Source: Candidatus Rokuibacteriota bacterium
GTDB lineage: Bacteria; Methylomirabilota; Methylomirabilia; Rokubacteriales; CSP1-6
NCBI GenBank assembly: GCA_030647435.1
Contig: JAUSJX010000097.1
Span: 91,298 to 155,297, forward strand
Direction of reading: 5' to 3'
DNA length: 64,000 bases
In this document: piece by piece, positions 37,901 through 49,572 of the stretch
How positions within the stretch are numbered: the stretch's first letter is position 1
How the letters are laid out: every line of letters starts with the position of its first letter
Translations under genes and position numbers: made by a program
Notes under the pieces: model-generated
The model's input: only the letters and a program-made list of their open reading frames with translations
Databases searched by the model: none
Told to the model about the DNA's origin: nothing

Positions 37901-38554
37901 GACGTTCGTGGTATCGCCGACCGCCGTGTAGTCCATTCGGAGATCGCTGCCGATTCCCCCGACGACCACAAGCCCCGTGTTGAGCCCCTGCCGGACCTGG
38001 AAACTGATCCCGTGCCGACGCCGCAGCTCGTCCCCGTACTCATGCAGGACCCTGCGGATTCCGAGCGCCGAGCGCACCGCTCGCTGGGGATGGTCCTCGT
38101 GGGCGATCGGGGCCCCGAACAGAGCCATGATGCCGTCGCCGAGGAACTGGTTGACGGTTCCCTCGTAGCGGTGAACCTCGGCCAACATCAATTCGAAAGC
38201 CCGGGTCATGAAGCCGTGGACGTCCTCCGGGTCGCGCTGCTCCGAGAGGGCGGTGAATCCCAGGACGTCCACGAAAAGGACCGTCACCTGCTTTCGCTCT
38301 CCCTCGAGGGAACTCCGGTAGGTCAGAATCTTCTCGGCGAGGTGTTTCGGAGTGTAGTTGCCCGGTGAGGCGAAGCGGGTTGCTGCTGATGGTTGGGCAG
38401 AAGTCAGCAATACGGTGCCACAGCTATCGCAGAACTTGCTTCCCGGCTCAAGCCGGCTGTCACACGCCGAGCAGGTGACTTCGAGACGCGTTCCGCAGTC
38501 TCGGCAGAACTCAGCGCCGTCGCGGTTAGCAATCTGGCAACGCGGACACTGCAT
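34997..38554 (-). CDS. Adenylate/guanylate cyclase with AAA ATPase and TPR domains
   Basis: A 1185-residue signalling protein. Two zinc ribbons open it (CPRCQIANRDGAEFCRDCG, then CSACDSRL and CDSCG). A class III cyclase domain follows at about 85-265 with both metal aspartates (VLFVDVLGFTALS and FLGDGIMALFGAP). An AAA/NACHT-like ATPase has Walker A FLAGEPGIGKSRLLFEF near 320. TPR-like helices fill about 700-1185 (ALYEQALELLGEGDPKRAEV). The ATG at MQCPRC was preferred because GGGGGAG precedes it. Such proteins probably make cAMP or act as LuxR-like regulators; the cofactor preference is not readable. The selenoprotein pair lies 59 bases downstream. Confidence 0.88.
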   Translation of the reverse strand: MQCPRCQIANRDGAEFCRDCGTRLEVTCSACDSRLEPGSKFCDSCGTVLLTSAQPSAATRFASPGNYTPKHLAEKILTYRSSLEGERKQVTVLFVDVLGFTALSEQRDPEDVHGFMTRAFELMLAEVHRYEGTVNQFLGDGIMALFGAPIAHEDHPQRAVRSALGIRRVLHEYGDELRRRHGISFQVRQGLNTGLVVVGGIGSDLRMDYTAVGDTTNVAARLQQAADPGRIVTSEATHRLVAGYFYTRPLGDLVVKGKAGPVTAWEVISARTPRSRFEVETERGLSPFVGREREMGLLADCFEKAKSGHGQLVFLAGEPGIGKSRLLFEFRRRLGGDMTWLEGHCLSFGRSIAFHPLIDLLKSNFKIEEGDVEGTIVEKIDRNVLRLGEDLRPTLPYLRYLLSVDAGDPAVLTMDPKQRRAAMFDALRRLLGRAAEVRPQVVIYEDVHWMDKASEEMLAATADIIPTSRFLQILTYRTGYTHPFGDRTYHTRIALDVLSSDDSAELARAILAAQSLPEDLMALIARKAEGNPFFVEEVVKSLRELKVIRPSGGGYVLAKRLDETVVPDTIQDIIMARIDRLEEGPKKTLQLASVIGREFTRRLLDRIADAREPTGESLRELEALELIYEKSLFPELAYLFRHALTQEVAYQSLLVHRRKELHHQIGVAIEEMYADRLAEHYEVLAHHFSRGAEPGKALDYFLKAGDKTAQAFANREARALYEQALELLGEGDPKRAEVLKKLATITQYLGDADASLAYAESAVGLYEALGDKRNAVAMHLHIQVLYGWQWDGAREDMGLKHLEAAAALVEDDPDSVEKGLVYQRTGHMYLHRSEPTTTCAWAQRAVDMFARLGVSMGTSFGTAMAYTGHLDQGIAYSEKNWEPVRKGAIPVAMAVMGHELSLILALARDVPRATEWGERVLPEVVKTSPVFESMLRRPLVLIYALSGDRTKAEETCQAVERIEAKTLLGCIYEDGAALGLHYLRRGEWEKARAYLEHALSRYEEERRNVSAASACLLFLGAVHVESGDFPKAEPLLLRSLDTSSRGGNVLLALWVLPLLAELCVKAGRHAQAADHVKRGFELLRPGLNWYGLPAPLWLAQGMLATGQGRWEEAARAFEQAISLNRQFGLPYDEAKAWRERGLMYLARGRKGDRERAQAELDSSLKLFEAVGAQKDVERILARKEG

Positions 38555-38759
38555 AGCCAAGCTCCCCCAGGCCGACCGGCAAAGCGGGCTGCCCCTGCCA
38601 GCCGGGTTCGCGGACCAACCGGCCCCAGGGACGCCCCACTCGCTCAGCGAAATCAGCGACTGGCTGCCGGGGGTCCGATTCGAAGCACGGGAACTCTGCG
38701 CCTCTATCTCAGCGATTGTCAAGGTGCTTCATGCCCCTACTGCTCCCGCGAGCAGGCCT

Positions 38760-39242
38760 TCAGCCCCCTGGAACCGATTCCGCGCAGCCGACGAGGCTGA
38801 CGGGACCTTCGAGGGGGATCTGGCGGGCGAGGGGGATCTGGCGGGGCTCGTCGCCCAGCCCCGTGATGGTCACCGTGATCGCGTGAGGCGGCAGGAGCGG
38901 CAGGAGCTTGTCGGCCCACTCGACGACGGTCACCCCGTCGCCGTGGAAGAGCTCCTCGACGCCCAGGTCCACCAGCTCGGTGAGGCTCTCCGTCCGGTAG
39001 GCGTCGACGTGATAGACGGGCAGCCGGCCGCGGTAGTGGTTGATCAGGACGAAGGTCGGGCTCGTCACGTCGGCCTGGACGCCCAAGCCGCGGGCCAGGC
39101 CCTGGAGGAAGCAGGTCTTCCCCGCCCCGAGCTCACCGATGCAGGCGACGACGTCGCCCGCCGTGAGCCGCGCGCCCAGCCGCGCCCCGATGGCCTGGGT
39201 GTCCTCCGGGCTGCGGGAAGCAAAGGTCTCCTTCGCCCCATC
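38760..39242 (-). CDS. tsaE: tRNA threonylcarbamoyladenosine biosynthesis protein TsaE
   Basis: Small P-loop ATPase needed for t6A37 modification of tRNA. The conserved protein is about 157 residues: ETFASRSPEDTQAIGARLG, Walker A GELGAGKTCFLQGLARGLG, TSPTFVLINHYRG, VYHVDAYR and VVEWADKL. No ATG, GTG or TTG lies in frame near the expected start; the boundary given is where conservation begins, and the first in-frame GTG is at 39395. The upstream flank is a rearranged remnant of nnrD, its usual partner, so the native start may have been damaged. Confidence 0.8.
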   Translation of the reverse strand, partial: DGAKETFASRSPEDTQAIGARLGARLTAGDVVACIGELGAGKTCFLQGLARGLGVQADVTSPTFVLINHYRGRLPVYHVDAYRTESLTELVDLGVEELFHGDGVTVVEWADKLLPLLPPHAITVTITGLGDEPRQIPLARQIPLEGPVSLVGCAESVPGG

Positions 39243-39508
39243 CCCGCCGCCGAAGCGCGGCGGGGATGGCCTCGATGATGTCGCCGGCGACCATGGCCTC
39301 CTCGCCCCACTCGGCGCAGGCCGAACTTGCCTACGACCTTCCGAAGATATGCGGCTGCGATCTTCGTCAGATCGTCGGGGTTTGTGGTCGTCCACAGCCC
39401 AGGGTACGGGTACGTGGGGTGCCGGAGGGTGATCGCCCGGTTTTCGCCCGGGACCTTTTCCTGCCAAACGGCTTCGTTATCGGGATCCCAGAGGGCCTCA
39501 TCCAGCAT
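39065..39508 (-). CDS. Hypothetical protein or gene fragment overlapping tsaE
   Basis: A minus-strand frame starts at ATG with CGGGAGGAC as ribosome-binding site and reads MLDEALWDPDNEAVWQEKVP. About 65 protein-like residues end near YLRKVVGKFGL, after which the frame runs Arg/Gly-rich through tsaE in another frame, as expected for non-coding sequence. I do not recognise the family. The first 200 bases may be a real N-terminal fragment joined to the nnrD/tsaE region by rearrangement. Confidence 0.3.
   Translation of the reverse strand: MLDEALWDPDNEAVWQEKVPGENRAITLRHPTYPYPGLWTTTNPDDLTKIAAAYLRKVVGKFGLRRVGRGGHGRRRHHRGHPRRASAAGMGRRRPLLPAARRTPRPSGRGWARGSRRATSSPASVSSGRGRPASSRAWPAAWASRPT
39235..39318 (-). 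pseudogene. Remnant of the C-terminus of NAD(P)HX dehydratase (nnrD)
   Basis: A minus-strand frame reads CAEWGEEAMVAGDIIEAIPA then ALRRRG, closely resembling the last 25-30 residues of NnrD (YjeF C-terminal domain), which commonly precedes tsaE. A stop codon lies just upstream in the same frame and none of the catalytic domain is present. The sequence beyond is unrelated, so a deletion or insertion junction lies near 39320. Confidence 0.55.
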
Positions 39509-39674
39509 GTTGTCCTCCCGATGGCACGCGAGAAGGCCTCGCCCTGCTCGTGGTCGCCGAGTGTCGGCAGGATAGGGCCGCGAGCGAGCTGCTCCCGCCG
39601 GCCGATCGGGTGCCGATCATGAACCCGGGGCCCTTCGACAACACCGTCACCATGCGAGAAGGCACGGTCACCCC
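39509..39674. other. Decayed coding region before the pyr promoter
   Basis: A plus-strand frame reads ADRVPIMNPGPFDNTVTMRE and ends at TGA 39676-39678. It looks like the C-terminus of a real protein, but stops lie upstream and I cannot name the family. With the neighbouring nnrD remnant it marks a decayed segment. No intact gene is seen here. Confidence 0.3.
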
Positions 39675-39704
39675 TTGACACCGCACGCACCCGGGAGGTA
39701 AAGT
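39675..39704 (+). promoter_or_regulatory. Promoter of the pyr operon
   Basis: TTGACA (39675-39680) and TAAAGT (39699-39704) are separated by 18 bases. Initiation near 39711 would give a leader carrying the PyrR-binding hairpin and terminator described next. The perfect -35 hexamer is distinctive in this GC-rich sequence. Confidence 0.7.
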
Positions 39705-39723
39705 AACGCCGTATCTTGATTCT

Positions 39724-39758
39724 CTCCTTTAAGCGGACCCTGAGAGGCCCGCAAGGAG
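39724..39758 (+). promoter_or_regulatory. PyrR-binding anti-antiterminator hairpin
   Basis: CTCCTT pairs with AAGGAG (39724-39729 and 39753-39758) and GCGG with CCGC inside. The terminal loop contains GGACCCTGAGAGGCC, a close match to the Bacillus PyrR site (AGUCCAGAGAGGCU). With UMP bound, PyrR would stabilise this hairpin and allow the downstream terminator to form. Confidence 0.85.
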
Positions 39759-39783
39759 CAGGCATGAAGCACATGGAGACTAG

Positions 39784-40521
<738 letters not shown>

Positions 40522-40524
40522 GCC

Positions 40525-41451
40525 ATGCCTTGGACGCGGAAGGACCTCGTCAGCATGCAGGACATCGAACCGGCCGAGATCACCGACCTGCTCGACACGG
40601 CCGAGTCGATGAAGGAGATCGCGACCCGCGAGATCAAGAAGGTGCCGGCGCTGCGCGGCAAGACCGTCGTCAACCTCTTCTACGAAGCCTCGACGCGGAC
40701 GCGCACCTCCTTCGAGATCGCGGGCAAGTGGCTCTCGGCCGACGTCATCAACTTCTCCGTCTCGGGCTCGAGCGCAGAGAAGGGCGAGAGCTTCCTCGAC
40801 ACGGCGAAGAACATCGAGGCCATGAGCCCGGACGTGGTCGTGGTGCGCCACAAGGCGGCGGGCGGCCCCGCGCTGCTCGCCAAGCACCTCAAGTGCTCGG
40901 TGGTCAACGCGGGCGACGGGGCGCACGAGCACCCGACCCAGGCGCTGCTCGACCTCCTCACGATCCGTGAGAAGAAGGGCCACCTCGAGGGGCTCAACGT
41001 CACCATCGTGGGCGACATCACCCACAGCCGCGTGGCGCGCTCCAACATCCACGGCATGCGCAAGATGGGCATGACGGTGACGGTGGCGGGGCCGCCGACG
41101 CTGATCCCGCCCGCCTGCCAGGAGATGGGCGTCAAGGTCAGCCACCGGCTGGAGGAAGCCATCGCGCACGCCGACGTCATCATGATGCTCCGCCTCCAGC
41201 ACGAGCGGATGACGGGCGGCTTCATCCCCTCGCTGCGCGAGTACTCGCGCGTGTGGGGGCTGGGTCTCGACCGGCTCAAGCACTGCCGCCCCGACGTCCT
41301 GATCATGCATCCCGGGCCGGTGAACCGCGGCGTCGAGATCTCGCCCGAGGTCGCCGACAGCCAGTACTCGGTCATCCTCGACCAGGTCACCAACGGGGTG
41401 GCGGTGCGCATGGCCGTGCTCTACCTGCTGGCGGGAGGGAAGGCGGCATGA
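40525..41451 (+). CDS. pyrB: Aspartate carbamoyltransferase catalytic chain
   Basis: Condenses carbamoyl phosphate with aspartate, the first dedicated pyrimidine step. The 308-residue protein has the phosphate-binding [15 protein letters not shown], the [12 protein letters not shown] loop and a C-terminal [19 protein letters not shown] precedes the ATG, three bases after the pyrR stop. No pyrI regulatory chain is present, as usual in pyrBC-type operons. The stop overlaps pyrC (ATGA). Confidence 0.96.
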   Translation: MPWTRKDLVSMQDIEPAEITDLLDTAESMKEIATREIKKVPALRGKTVVNLFYEASTRTRTSFEIAGKWLSADVINFSVSGSSAEKGESFLDTAKNIEAMSPDVVVVRHKAAGGPALLAKHLKCSVVNAGDGAHEHPTQALLDLLTIREKKGHLEGLNVTIVGDITHSRVARSNIHGMRKMGMTVTVAGPPTLIPPACQEMGVKVSHRLEEAIAHADVIMMLRLQHERMTGGFIPSLREYSRVWGLGLDRLKHCRPDVLIMHPGPVNRGVEISPEVADSQYSVILDQVTNGVAVRMAVLYLLAGGKAA

Positions 41452-42722
41452 GCCTCCTCATCAAGGGCGGCCGCGTCGTGGATCCCGCCAACGACCTCGA
41501 CGCCGTGGCCGACGTGCTCGTCGCCGACGGCGCCATTGGGAAGGTCGGCAGGGGACTCAAGGCCCCGGAGGGCACCGAGATCGTGGACGCCGCGGGCAAG
41601 GTCGTCTGCCCGGGCCTGATCGACATCCACGTCCACTTCCGCGAGCCGGGCTACGAGTACAAGGAGACCATCGCCAGCGGCACGCGCGCGGCGGCGGCGG
41701 GAGGCTTCACGGCCGTCGCCTGCATGGCGAACACGCTGCCCGTCAACGACAACCGCTCGGTCACCGACTACATCCTGGCCAAGGCGCGCGTCGAAGGCGT
41801 CGTGCGGGTCTACCCGATCGGCGCCGTCACGCGCGGGCTCCAGGGGCAGGAGCTCGCCGAGATGGCCGAGCTGGCCGAGGCCGGCTGCGTCGCCTTCTCC
41901 GACGACGGCAAGTGCGTGATGAACGCCGAGATCTACCGCCGCGCGATGGAGTACGCCCTGCCCTTCGGCACGCCCATCATCAGCCACGCCGAGGACGAGC
42001 ACCTGGCCCACAGCGGAGCGATGCACGAGGGGCTGGTCTCGACCGAGCTCGGGCTCCTGGGCCAGCCTTGGGCCGCCGAGGACGTCATGGTCGCGCGCGA
42101 CATCCTGCTGGCGGAGCTGACGGGGGCGCACGTCCACATCGCCCACGTCTCGACGGCTGGGTCGGTCCGCCTCGTCCGCGACGGCAAGGCGCGCGGCGTG
42201 CGGGTGACGGCCGAGGTGACGCCGCACCACCTCCTGCTGACGGACGAGGCCGTGCGTGAGTACGACCCCAACACCAAGATGGCGCCGCCGCTCCGCACCA
42301 AGCGCGATGTCGAGGCGGTGCTCGAGGGCCTCCTCGACGGCACCATCGACTGCATCGCGACGGACCACGCCCCGCACGCGCTGTCCGAGAAGGAGGGCGA
42401 GTTCGGGGAGTGCGCCAACGGTGTGGTCGGTCTCGAGACGGCGGTGCCGCTGCTGCTCGACCGGCTGGTGCGCGCCGGGCGCATGGACCTGCCCACGCTC
42501 GTCCAGCGGCTCTCCCCGGGACCCGCGCGGCTGCTGAACCTGCCCGGCGGAAGCCTGGCGCAGGGCGCGCCGGCGGACATCACCGTGCTTGACCTCGAGC
42601 GCGCGTGGACGGTCGAGCCCGGGAAGTTCCGCTCGCGCGCCCGCAACACGCCCTTCGCGGGCTTCACGGGCACCGGCGCGGCCGTGATGACGATCGTCGG
42701 CGGCATGGTAGTCCCGGCATGA
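41448..42722 (+). CDS. pyrC: Dihydroorotase
   Basis: Closes carbamoyl aspartate to dihydroorotate; zinc amidohydrolase of the long (type I) class with 424 residues. Metal ligands are in [15 protein letters not shown], the [14 protein letters not shown] region (IISHAEDEH), [14 protein letters not shown] and the catalytic Asp in [15 protein letters not shown]. It overlaps pyrB by four bases and carA by four bases, so translation is coupled through this part of the operon. Confidence 0.95.
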   Translation: MSLLIKGGRVVDPANDLDAVADVLVADGAIGKVGRGLKAPEGTEIVDAAGKVVCPGLIDIHVHFREPGYEYKETIASGTRAAAAGGFTAVACMANTLPVNDNRSVTDYILAKARVEGVVRVYPIGAVTRGLQGQELAEMAELAEAGCVAFSDDGKCVMNAEIYRRAMEYALPFGTPIISHAEDEHLAHSGAMHEGLVSTELGLLGQPWAAEDVMVARDILLAELTGAHVHIAHVSTAGSVRLVRDGKARGVRVTAEVTPHHLLLTDEAVREYDPNTKMAPPLRTKRDVEAVLEGLLDGTIDCIATDHAPHALSEKEGEFGECANGVVGLETAVPLLLDRLVRAGRMDLPTLVQRLSPGPARLLNLPGGSLAQGAPADITVLDLERAWTVEPGKFRSRARNTPFAGFTGTGAAVMTIVGGMVVPA

Positions 42723-43837
42723 CGGCCGCGCTGCTCGCGCTCGCCGACGGGCGCGTCTTCAAGGGCCGGGCCTGCGGCGCCGCGGGCGAGGCCCACGGGG
42801 AGGTGGTCTTCAACACCTCCATGACGGGCTACCAGGAGATCATGACCGACCCGTCGTACCACGGACAGCTCGTCTGCATGACCTACCCGCTCATCGGCAA
42901 CTACGGGATCAACCCGGAAGACGTCGAGTCACGGCGGCCGTGGGTCAACGGCTTCATCGTGAAGGAGGCCTGCGCGTACCCGTCGAACTGGCGCGGGCGC
43001 GTGGCGATCCAGGACTACATGCGCGAGCACGGCATCGTCGGCATCCAGGGCATCGACACGCGCGCGCTCACGCGCCACCTGCGGGACCACGGCGCGCAAG
43101 AGGGCATCATCTCGACCGAGGACGCGGATGCGGGGCGCGTCGTCGAGCGGGCGCGGGCCCTGCCGGGCCTGGTCGGCCGGGACCTCGTCCGCGAAGTAAC
43201 CGTGGACGCGCCATACGTCTGGAGCGAGGGTGAATGGACCATCGCCAAGGGCTACACGCGCCCGCCCAAGGCGCGCTTCCGCGTCGTCGCCTTCGACTCG
43301 GGGATCAAGCGCAATATCCTGCGCGAGCTGTCCTCGGTGGGCTGCGAGGTCGAGGTGGTGCCCGCGAATACGCCGGCGGCGGCCGTGCTCGAGCGGAAGC
43401 CTCACGGCGTCTTCCTCGGGAACGGCCCGGGCGACCCGGAGGGCGTGCCGTACCTGGTCGAATCCGTCCGCGGGATCATCGGCAAGGCGCCGATCTTCGG
43501 CATCTGCCTCGGCAACCAGATCCTGGGGCTGGCCTTCGGCGGCAGGACCTACAAGCTCAAGTTCGGCCATCACGGCGCCAACCATCCGGTGAAAGACCTA
43601 CTGACCGGGCGTGTCGAGATCACCGCGCAGAACCACGGCTTCGCCGTGGACCCGAAGTCGGTGGACAAGGCCGGGCTCGTCGAGACGCACGTCAACCTGA
43701 ACGACGGCACCTCGGAGGGCATGAGCCACCGCGAGCTGCCCGTCTTCTCCGTCCAGTACCACCCCGAGGCCTCGCCGGGGCCTCACGACTCTCACTACCT
43801 GTTCCAACGGTTCATCAAGACCATGGAAGGAGGGTGA
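42719..43837 (+). CDS. carA: Carbamoyl-phosphate synthase small subunit
   Basis: Glutaminase subunit that supplies ammonia to CarB. The 372-residue protein has the CPSase N-terminal domain (FNTSMTGYQEIMTDPSY) and a class I amidotransferase. The catalytic cysteine lies in IFGICLGNQILG and the His-Glu pair in QYHPEASPGP. The ATG overlaps pyrC. A small gene of unknown function separates it from carB. Confidence 0.95.
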   Translation: MTAALLALADGRVFKGRACGAAGEAHGEVVFNTSMTGYQEIMTDPSYHGQLVCMTYPLIGNYGINPEDVESRRPWVNGFIVKEACAYPSNWRGRVAIQDYMREHGIVGIQGIDTRALTRHLRDHGAQEGIISTEDADAGRVVERARALPGLVGRDLVREVTVDAPYVWSEGEWTIAKGYTRPPKARFRVVAFDSGIKRNILRELSSVGCEVEVVPANTPAAAVLERKPHGVFLGNGPGDPEGVPYLVESVRGIIGKAPIFGICLGNQILGLAFGGRTYKLKFGHHGANHPVKDLLTGRVEITAQNHGFAVDPKSVDKAGLVETHVNLNDGTSEGMSHRELPVFSVQYHPEASPGPHDSHYLFQRFIKTMEGG

Positions 43838-43841
43838 TCGG

Positions 43842-44108
43842 ATGCCCAAATACCTGATCTCGTACCGGAAGACCGAGGAGACGGGCCAGAAGCCGGAGTG
43901 GGCCGCCTTCACCGTCGAGAGCGAGCTCGCCATGGAGGGGCACGCCATCAAGGAGCGCGTGGAAAAGCGCATGAGCGTGCTGGGCGAAAAGCTCTGGGGC
44001 AACGGCGAAGCGGTCTGGATCGGCTCCGGACGGCTCGACGACGTGCTCTACAAACGCGAAGAGGCCGCGCCCGAGACCTCCATCGTCTACGGGGCCGTCG
44101 AGGCGTAG
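43842..44108 (+). CDS. Small protein of unknown function between carA and carB
   Basis: An 88-residue soluble protein, MPKYLISYRKTEETGQKPEW at its start, with alternating charged helices and a C-terminal TSIVYGAVEA. GGAGGGTGATC precedes the ATG, and it is packed 4 bases after carA and 3 before carB, so it is very likely expressed. I do not recognise the family. The position suggests a role linked to carbamoyl phosphate synthesis, but this is only inference. Confidence 0.65.
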   Translation: MPKYLISYRKTEETGQKPEWAAFTVESELAMEGHAIKERVEKRMSVLGEKLWGNGEAVWIGSGRLDDVLYKREEAAPETSIVYGAVEA

Positions 44109-44111
44109 CAC

Positions 44112-47310
<3,199 letters not shown>

Positions 47311-47327
<17 letters not shown>

Positions 47328-48063
47328 GGACCGGTTGCCCGCGGATCGGCTACCCGCGGATCGGCTAATAGTCGCGCTCGACGTCGACTCGCTCGACCGC
47401 GCGACCGGGCTCGTGGACGCGCTCGCCGGCCAGGTGACGCGCTTCAAGATCGGCTCGCAGCTCTTCACCGCCGCCGGCCCGGCCGTCGTCGACGCCGTGC
47501 GGAAGCGCGGCGGCCAGGTGTTCCTCGATCTCAAGTTCCACGACATCCCGAACACCATCGAAGGGGCGGCGCGAGAGGCCGTGAGGCTGGGCGTCTTCAT
47601 GTTCAACGTCCACGCCTCGGGCGGGCGCGCCATGATGAGCGCAGCGTCCCGCGGCGCCGCCGAAGCCGCCCACACCCTCGGCCTTCCCCGCCCGCTCGTC
47701 ATCGCGGTCACCGTGCTGACGAGCCTCGACCGCGCCGCGCTGGCGGGCGAGCTGCACGTCGCCTCCTCGGTCGAGGGGCACGTGCTCCACCTCTGTACGC
47801 TCGCGCGCGAGGCCGGGCTCGACGGCAACGTCGCCTCCCCGAACGAGATCCGCGCCATCCGGAACGCCATGGGGCACGGGTGGACCGTCGTCACGCCGGG
47901 CGTGCGGCCGGCAGGCAGCGAGCACCACGACCAGTCGCGCGTGGCCACGCCGCGGGCCGCGGTCGAGGCGGGGGCCGACTATCTCGTCGTGGGGCGCCCG
48001 ATCACGGGCGCGGCCGACCCCGCCCGGGCGGCCGAGGGCATCCTGTCCGAGATGCGCGCATGA
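47311..48063 (+). CDS. pyrF: Orotidine 5'-phosphate decarboxylase
   Basis: Converts OMP to UMP. The 250-residue barrel has [13 protein letters not shown], the catalytic cluster [17 protein letters not shown] (Asp-Lys-Asp network) and the phosphate loop [19 protein letters not shown] short tandem repeat of about 15 bases at the 5' end (GCGGATCGGCTACCC units) encodes a repeated ADRLP leader before the first strand. The ATG lies inside carB and the stop overlaps pyrE. Confidence 0.94.
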
Positions 48064-48674
48064 GCCCGAACACCGAGCACGCGGTGCTGATCCAGCGCCT
48101 CTTCGAGATCGGGACCATCCGCTTCGGCGAGTTCACCCTCAAATCCGGGATCAAGTCGCCCTTCTACATCGATCTCCGCGTGGTGATCTGCTACCCCGAC
48201 GTCCTGCGGCGGATCGGCGTGCTCATGGCCGCCGAGGTGAGCCGCTGCGCGGGCGAACGCATCGCCGGCATCCCCTACGCGGGCCTGCCGCTCGCGGTCT
48301 CGGCATCCCTCGCCGGCAATTTGCCCCTCATCTACCCCCGGAAAGAAGAGAAGAGCTACGGCACCAAGCGGCGCATCGAGGGCGTGTTCAAGCCGGGGGA
48401 CCGCGTGGTCCTGATCGACGACATCATCACGGACGGCGGCAGCAAGTTCGAGGCGATCGAGGTGCTCGAGGAGGCGGGGCTCATCGTCAAGGACCTCGTC
48501 ATCCTGATCGACCGCGAGCAGGGCGGCCGCGAGCTCCTCGCCTCCAAGGGGTACGCGCTCCACACCATCCTGACCATCTCCCAGTGCTTCGACGAATGGG
48601 AGCGCACGGGAGCGGTGGACGCGGCCTCGATCGCGCAATCCCGCGAGTTCATCAAGGCCAGCCGGTTCGCTTGA
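48060..48674 (+). CDS. pyrE: Orotate phosphoribosyltransferase
   Basis: Makes OMP from orotate and PRPP. The 204-residue protein has FTLKSGIKSPFYIDLR, a flexible loop with KEEKSYGTKRRIEG and the PRPP motif RVVLIDDIITDGGSKFEA. It overlaps pyrF by four bases and the next phosphoribosyltransferase by one. With pyrB, pyrC, carA/B and pyrF it covers UMP synthesis except dihydroorotate dehydrogenase, which is not in the window. Confidence 0.94.
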   Translation: MSPNTEHAVLIQRLFEIGTIRFGEFTLKSGIKSPFYIDLRVVICYPDVLRRIGVLMAAEVSRCAGERIAGIPYAGLPLAVSASLAGNLPLIYPRKEEKSYGTKRRIEGVFKPGDRVVLIDDIITDGGSKFEAIEVLEEAGLIVKDLVILIDREQGGRELLASKGYALHTILTISQCFDEWERTGAVDAASIAQSREFIKASRFA

Positions 48675-49213
48675 TGGCCCCCGTTGGCGATGGCGTAGGC
48701 GACGGCGTCGGCGAGGTGCTGCTGGACGAATCGGCGATCCGCGCGGAGGTGGCGCGGCTGGCCCTCCAAATCTCGGCCGACTACGCCGACAAGCCCCTCC
48801 ACCTGGTCGGCGTGCTCAAAGGCGCCGCCGTCTTCCTCGCGGACCTGCTGCGCGCTCTCACGGTGCCGGCGACGCTCGACTTCATCTCCATCGTCCCGTA
48901 TGGCCAGGTGACGACCTCCGGAGTCGTCCGCATCAGGAAAGACCTCGACGAGCCGCTCGAGGGCAAGGACGTCCTCGTGGTCGAAGGTATCTGCGCCAGC
49001 GGCCTCAGCCTCTCCTATCTCCTGCGCAACTTCCAGACGCGCCGGCCCGCCTCGCTCCGGACCTGCGCTTTCGTCGTCAAGCGGCGCGCGCGGCCCGCCG
49101 ACGTCACCCTGCACTATGTCGGCCGCGAGATCCCGGACGTCTTCGTGGTCGGCTACGGCCTCGACGCGCAGGAGCAGTATCGCAATCTCCCGTACATCGC
49201 CCGCCTCGCCTAG
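48674..49213 (+). CDS. Hypoxanthine phosphoribosyltransferase-like protein
   Basis: Homologue of purine salvage phosphoribosyltransferases, 179 residues. LHLVGVLKGAAVFLADLLRA and a C-terminal FVVGYGLDAQEQYRNLPYI match Hpt closely. The PRPP motif, however, reads VLVVEGICASGLSLSYL where active enzymes have ED, two residues and DTG/DSG. Both aspartates, including the presumed catalytic base, are replaced. It may be inactive, specialised or regulatory. It is the last gene of the pyr cluster (TGATG overlap with pyrE). Confidence 0.82.
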   Translation: MAPVGDGVGDGVGEVLLDESAIRAEVARLALQISADYADKPLHLVGVLKGAAVFLADLLRALTVPATLDFISIVPYGQVTTSGVVRIRKDLDEPLEGKDVLVVEGICASGLSLSYLLRNFQTRRPASLRTCAFVVKRRARPADVTLHYVGREIPDVFVVGYGLDAQEQYRNLPYIARLA

Positions 49214-49242
49214 TCCCAGCCTCTCCAGCTCGCCGGCTTTAT

Positions 49243-49278
49243 TCAGCCCTCGCCTCGGGCTCCGCCCTCAGCTCGAAC
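49243..49278. repeat. Solo half unit of the composite element
   Basis: It runs from TCAGCCCTCGCCTCGGG to CTCAGCTCGAAC in the minus orientation of the half unit, about 20 bases before the complete element at 49296. This gives a local cluster of three half units. Confidence 0.75.
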
Positions 49279-49295
49279 TGCCACGCCCGCCTCGC

Positions 49296-49532
49296 CTAGC
49301 AGGCCGCTGAAGAACCCGCAGGCGGCTCAAAAAGGTCCAGATGCGAGGCGACGCCCCGCTGTTCGAGTTGAGCGACGGCGTATGCCGTCGTGAGACGAGG
49401 GCTGAGTTGATTCCGCACGCGTACGACTATCTCAGCCCTCGCCTCGTGGCACCGCCACTCAGCTCGAACGGCCACGAGCGTGCGACCGAGGGCGTCAACG
49501 AAGCAGATGGGCCTTTTTCAGCCGCCTGCTAG
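49296..49532. repeat. Composite palindromic element, near-complete copy 2
   Basis: A 237-bp element bounded by CTAGCAGGC and GCCTGCTAG. The ends are imperfect inverted repeats (GCTGAAGAAC and CTCAAAAAGGTCC on the left, GGGCCTTTTTCAGC on the right). Inside are a GTTCGAGTTGAG to GACGAGGGCTGAG half unit and an inverted CTCAGCCCTCG to CTCAGCTCGAAC half unit. It is the reverse complement of the copy at 12511-12750 over its full length, with differences mainly in the hairpin tips. Confidence 0.85.
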
Positions 49533-49572
49533 CCGCTTGACGAAGACGCGCGCGCGAGGGGACACTCTCGAC

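Larger units (their letters stand above)
49214..49572. other. Repeat-filled intergenic region
   Basis: About 360 bases after the phosphoribosyltransferase gene hold one solo half unit and one near-complete composite element, both listed separately. No promoter hexamers or genes were recognised outside the repeats. Confidence 0.7.

Noticed and set aside
38555..38759. Promoter with TTGACA on the minus strand before the cyclase gene
   Set aside because: A TTGACA is present near 38722-38717 but no acceptable -10 box lies 16-18 bases downstream.
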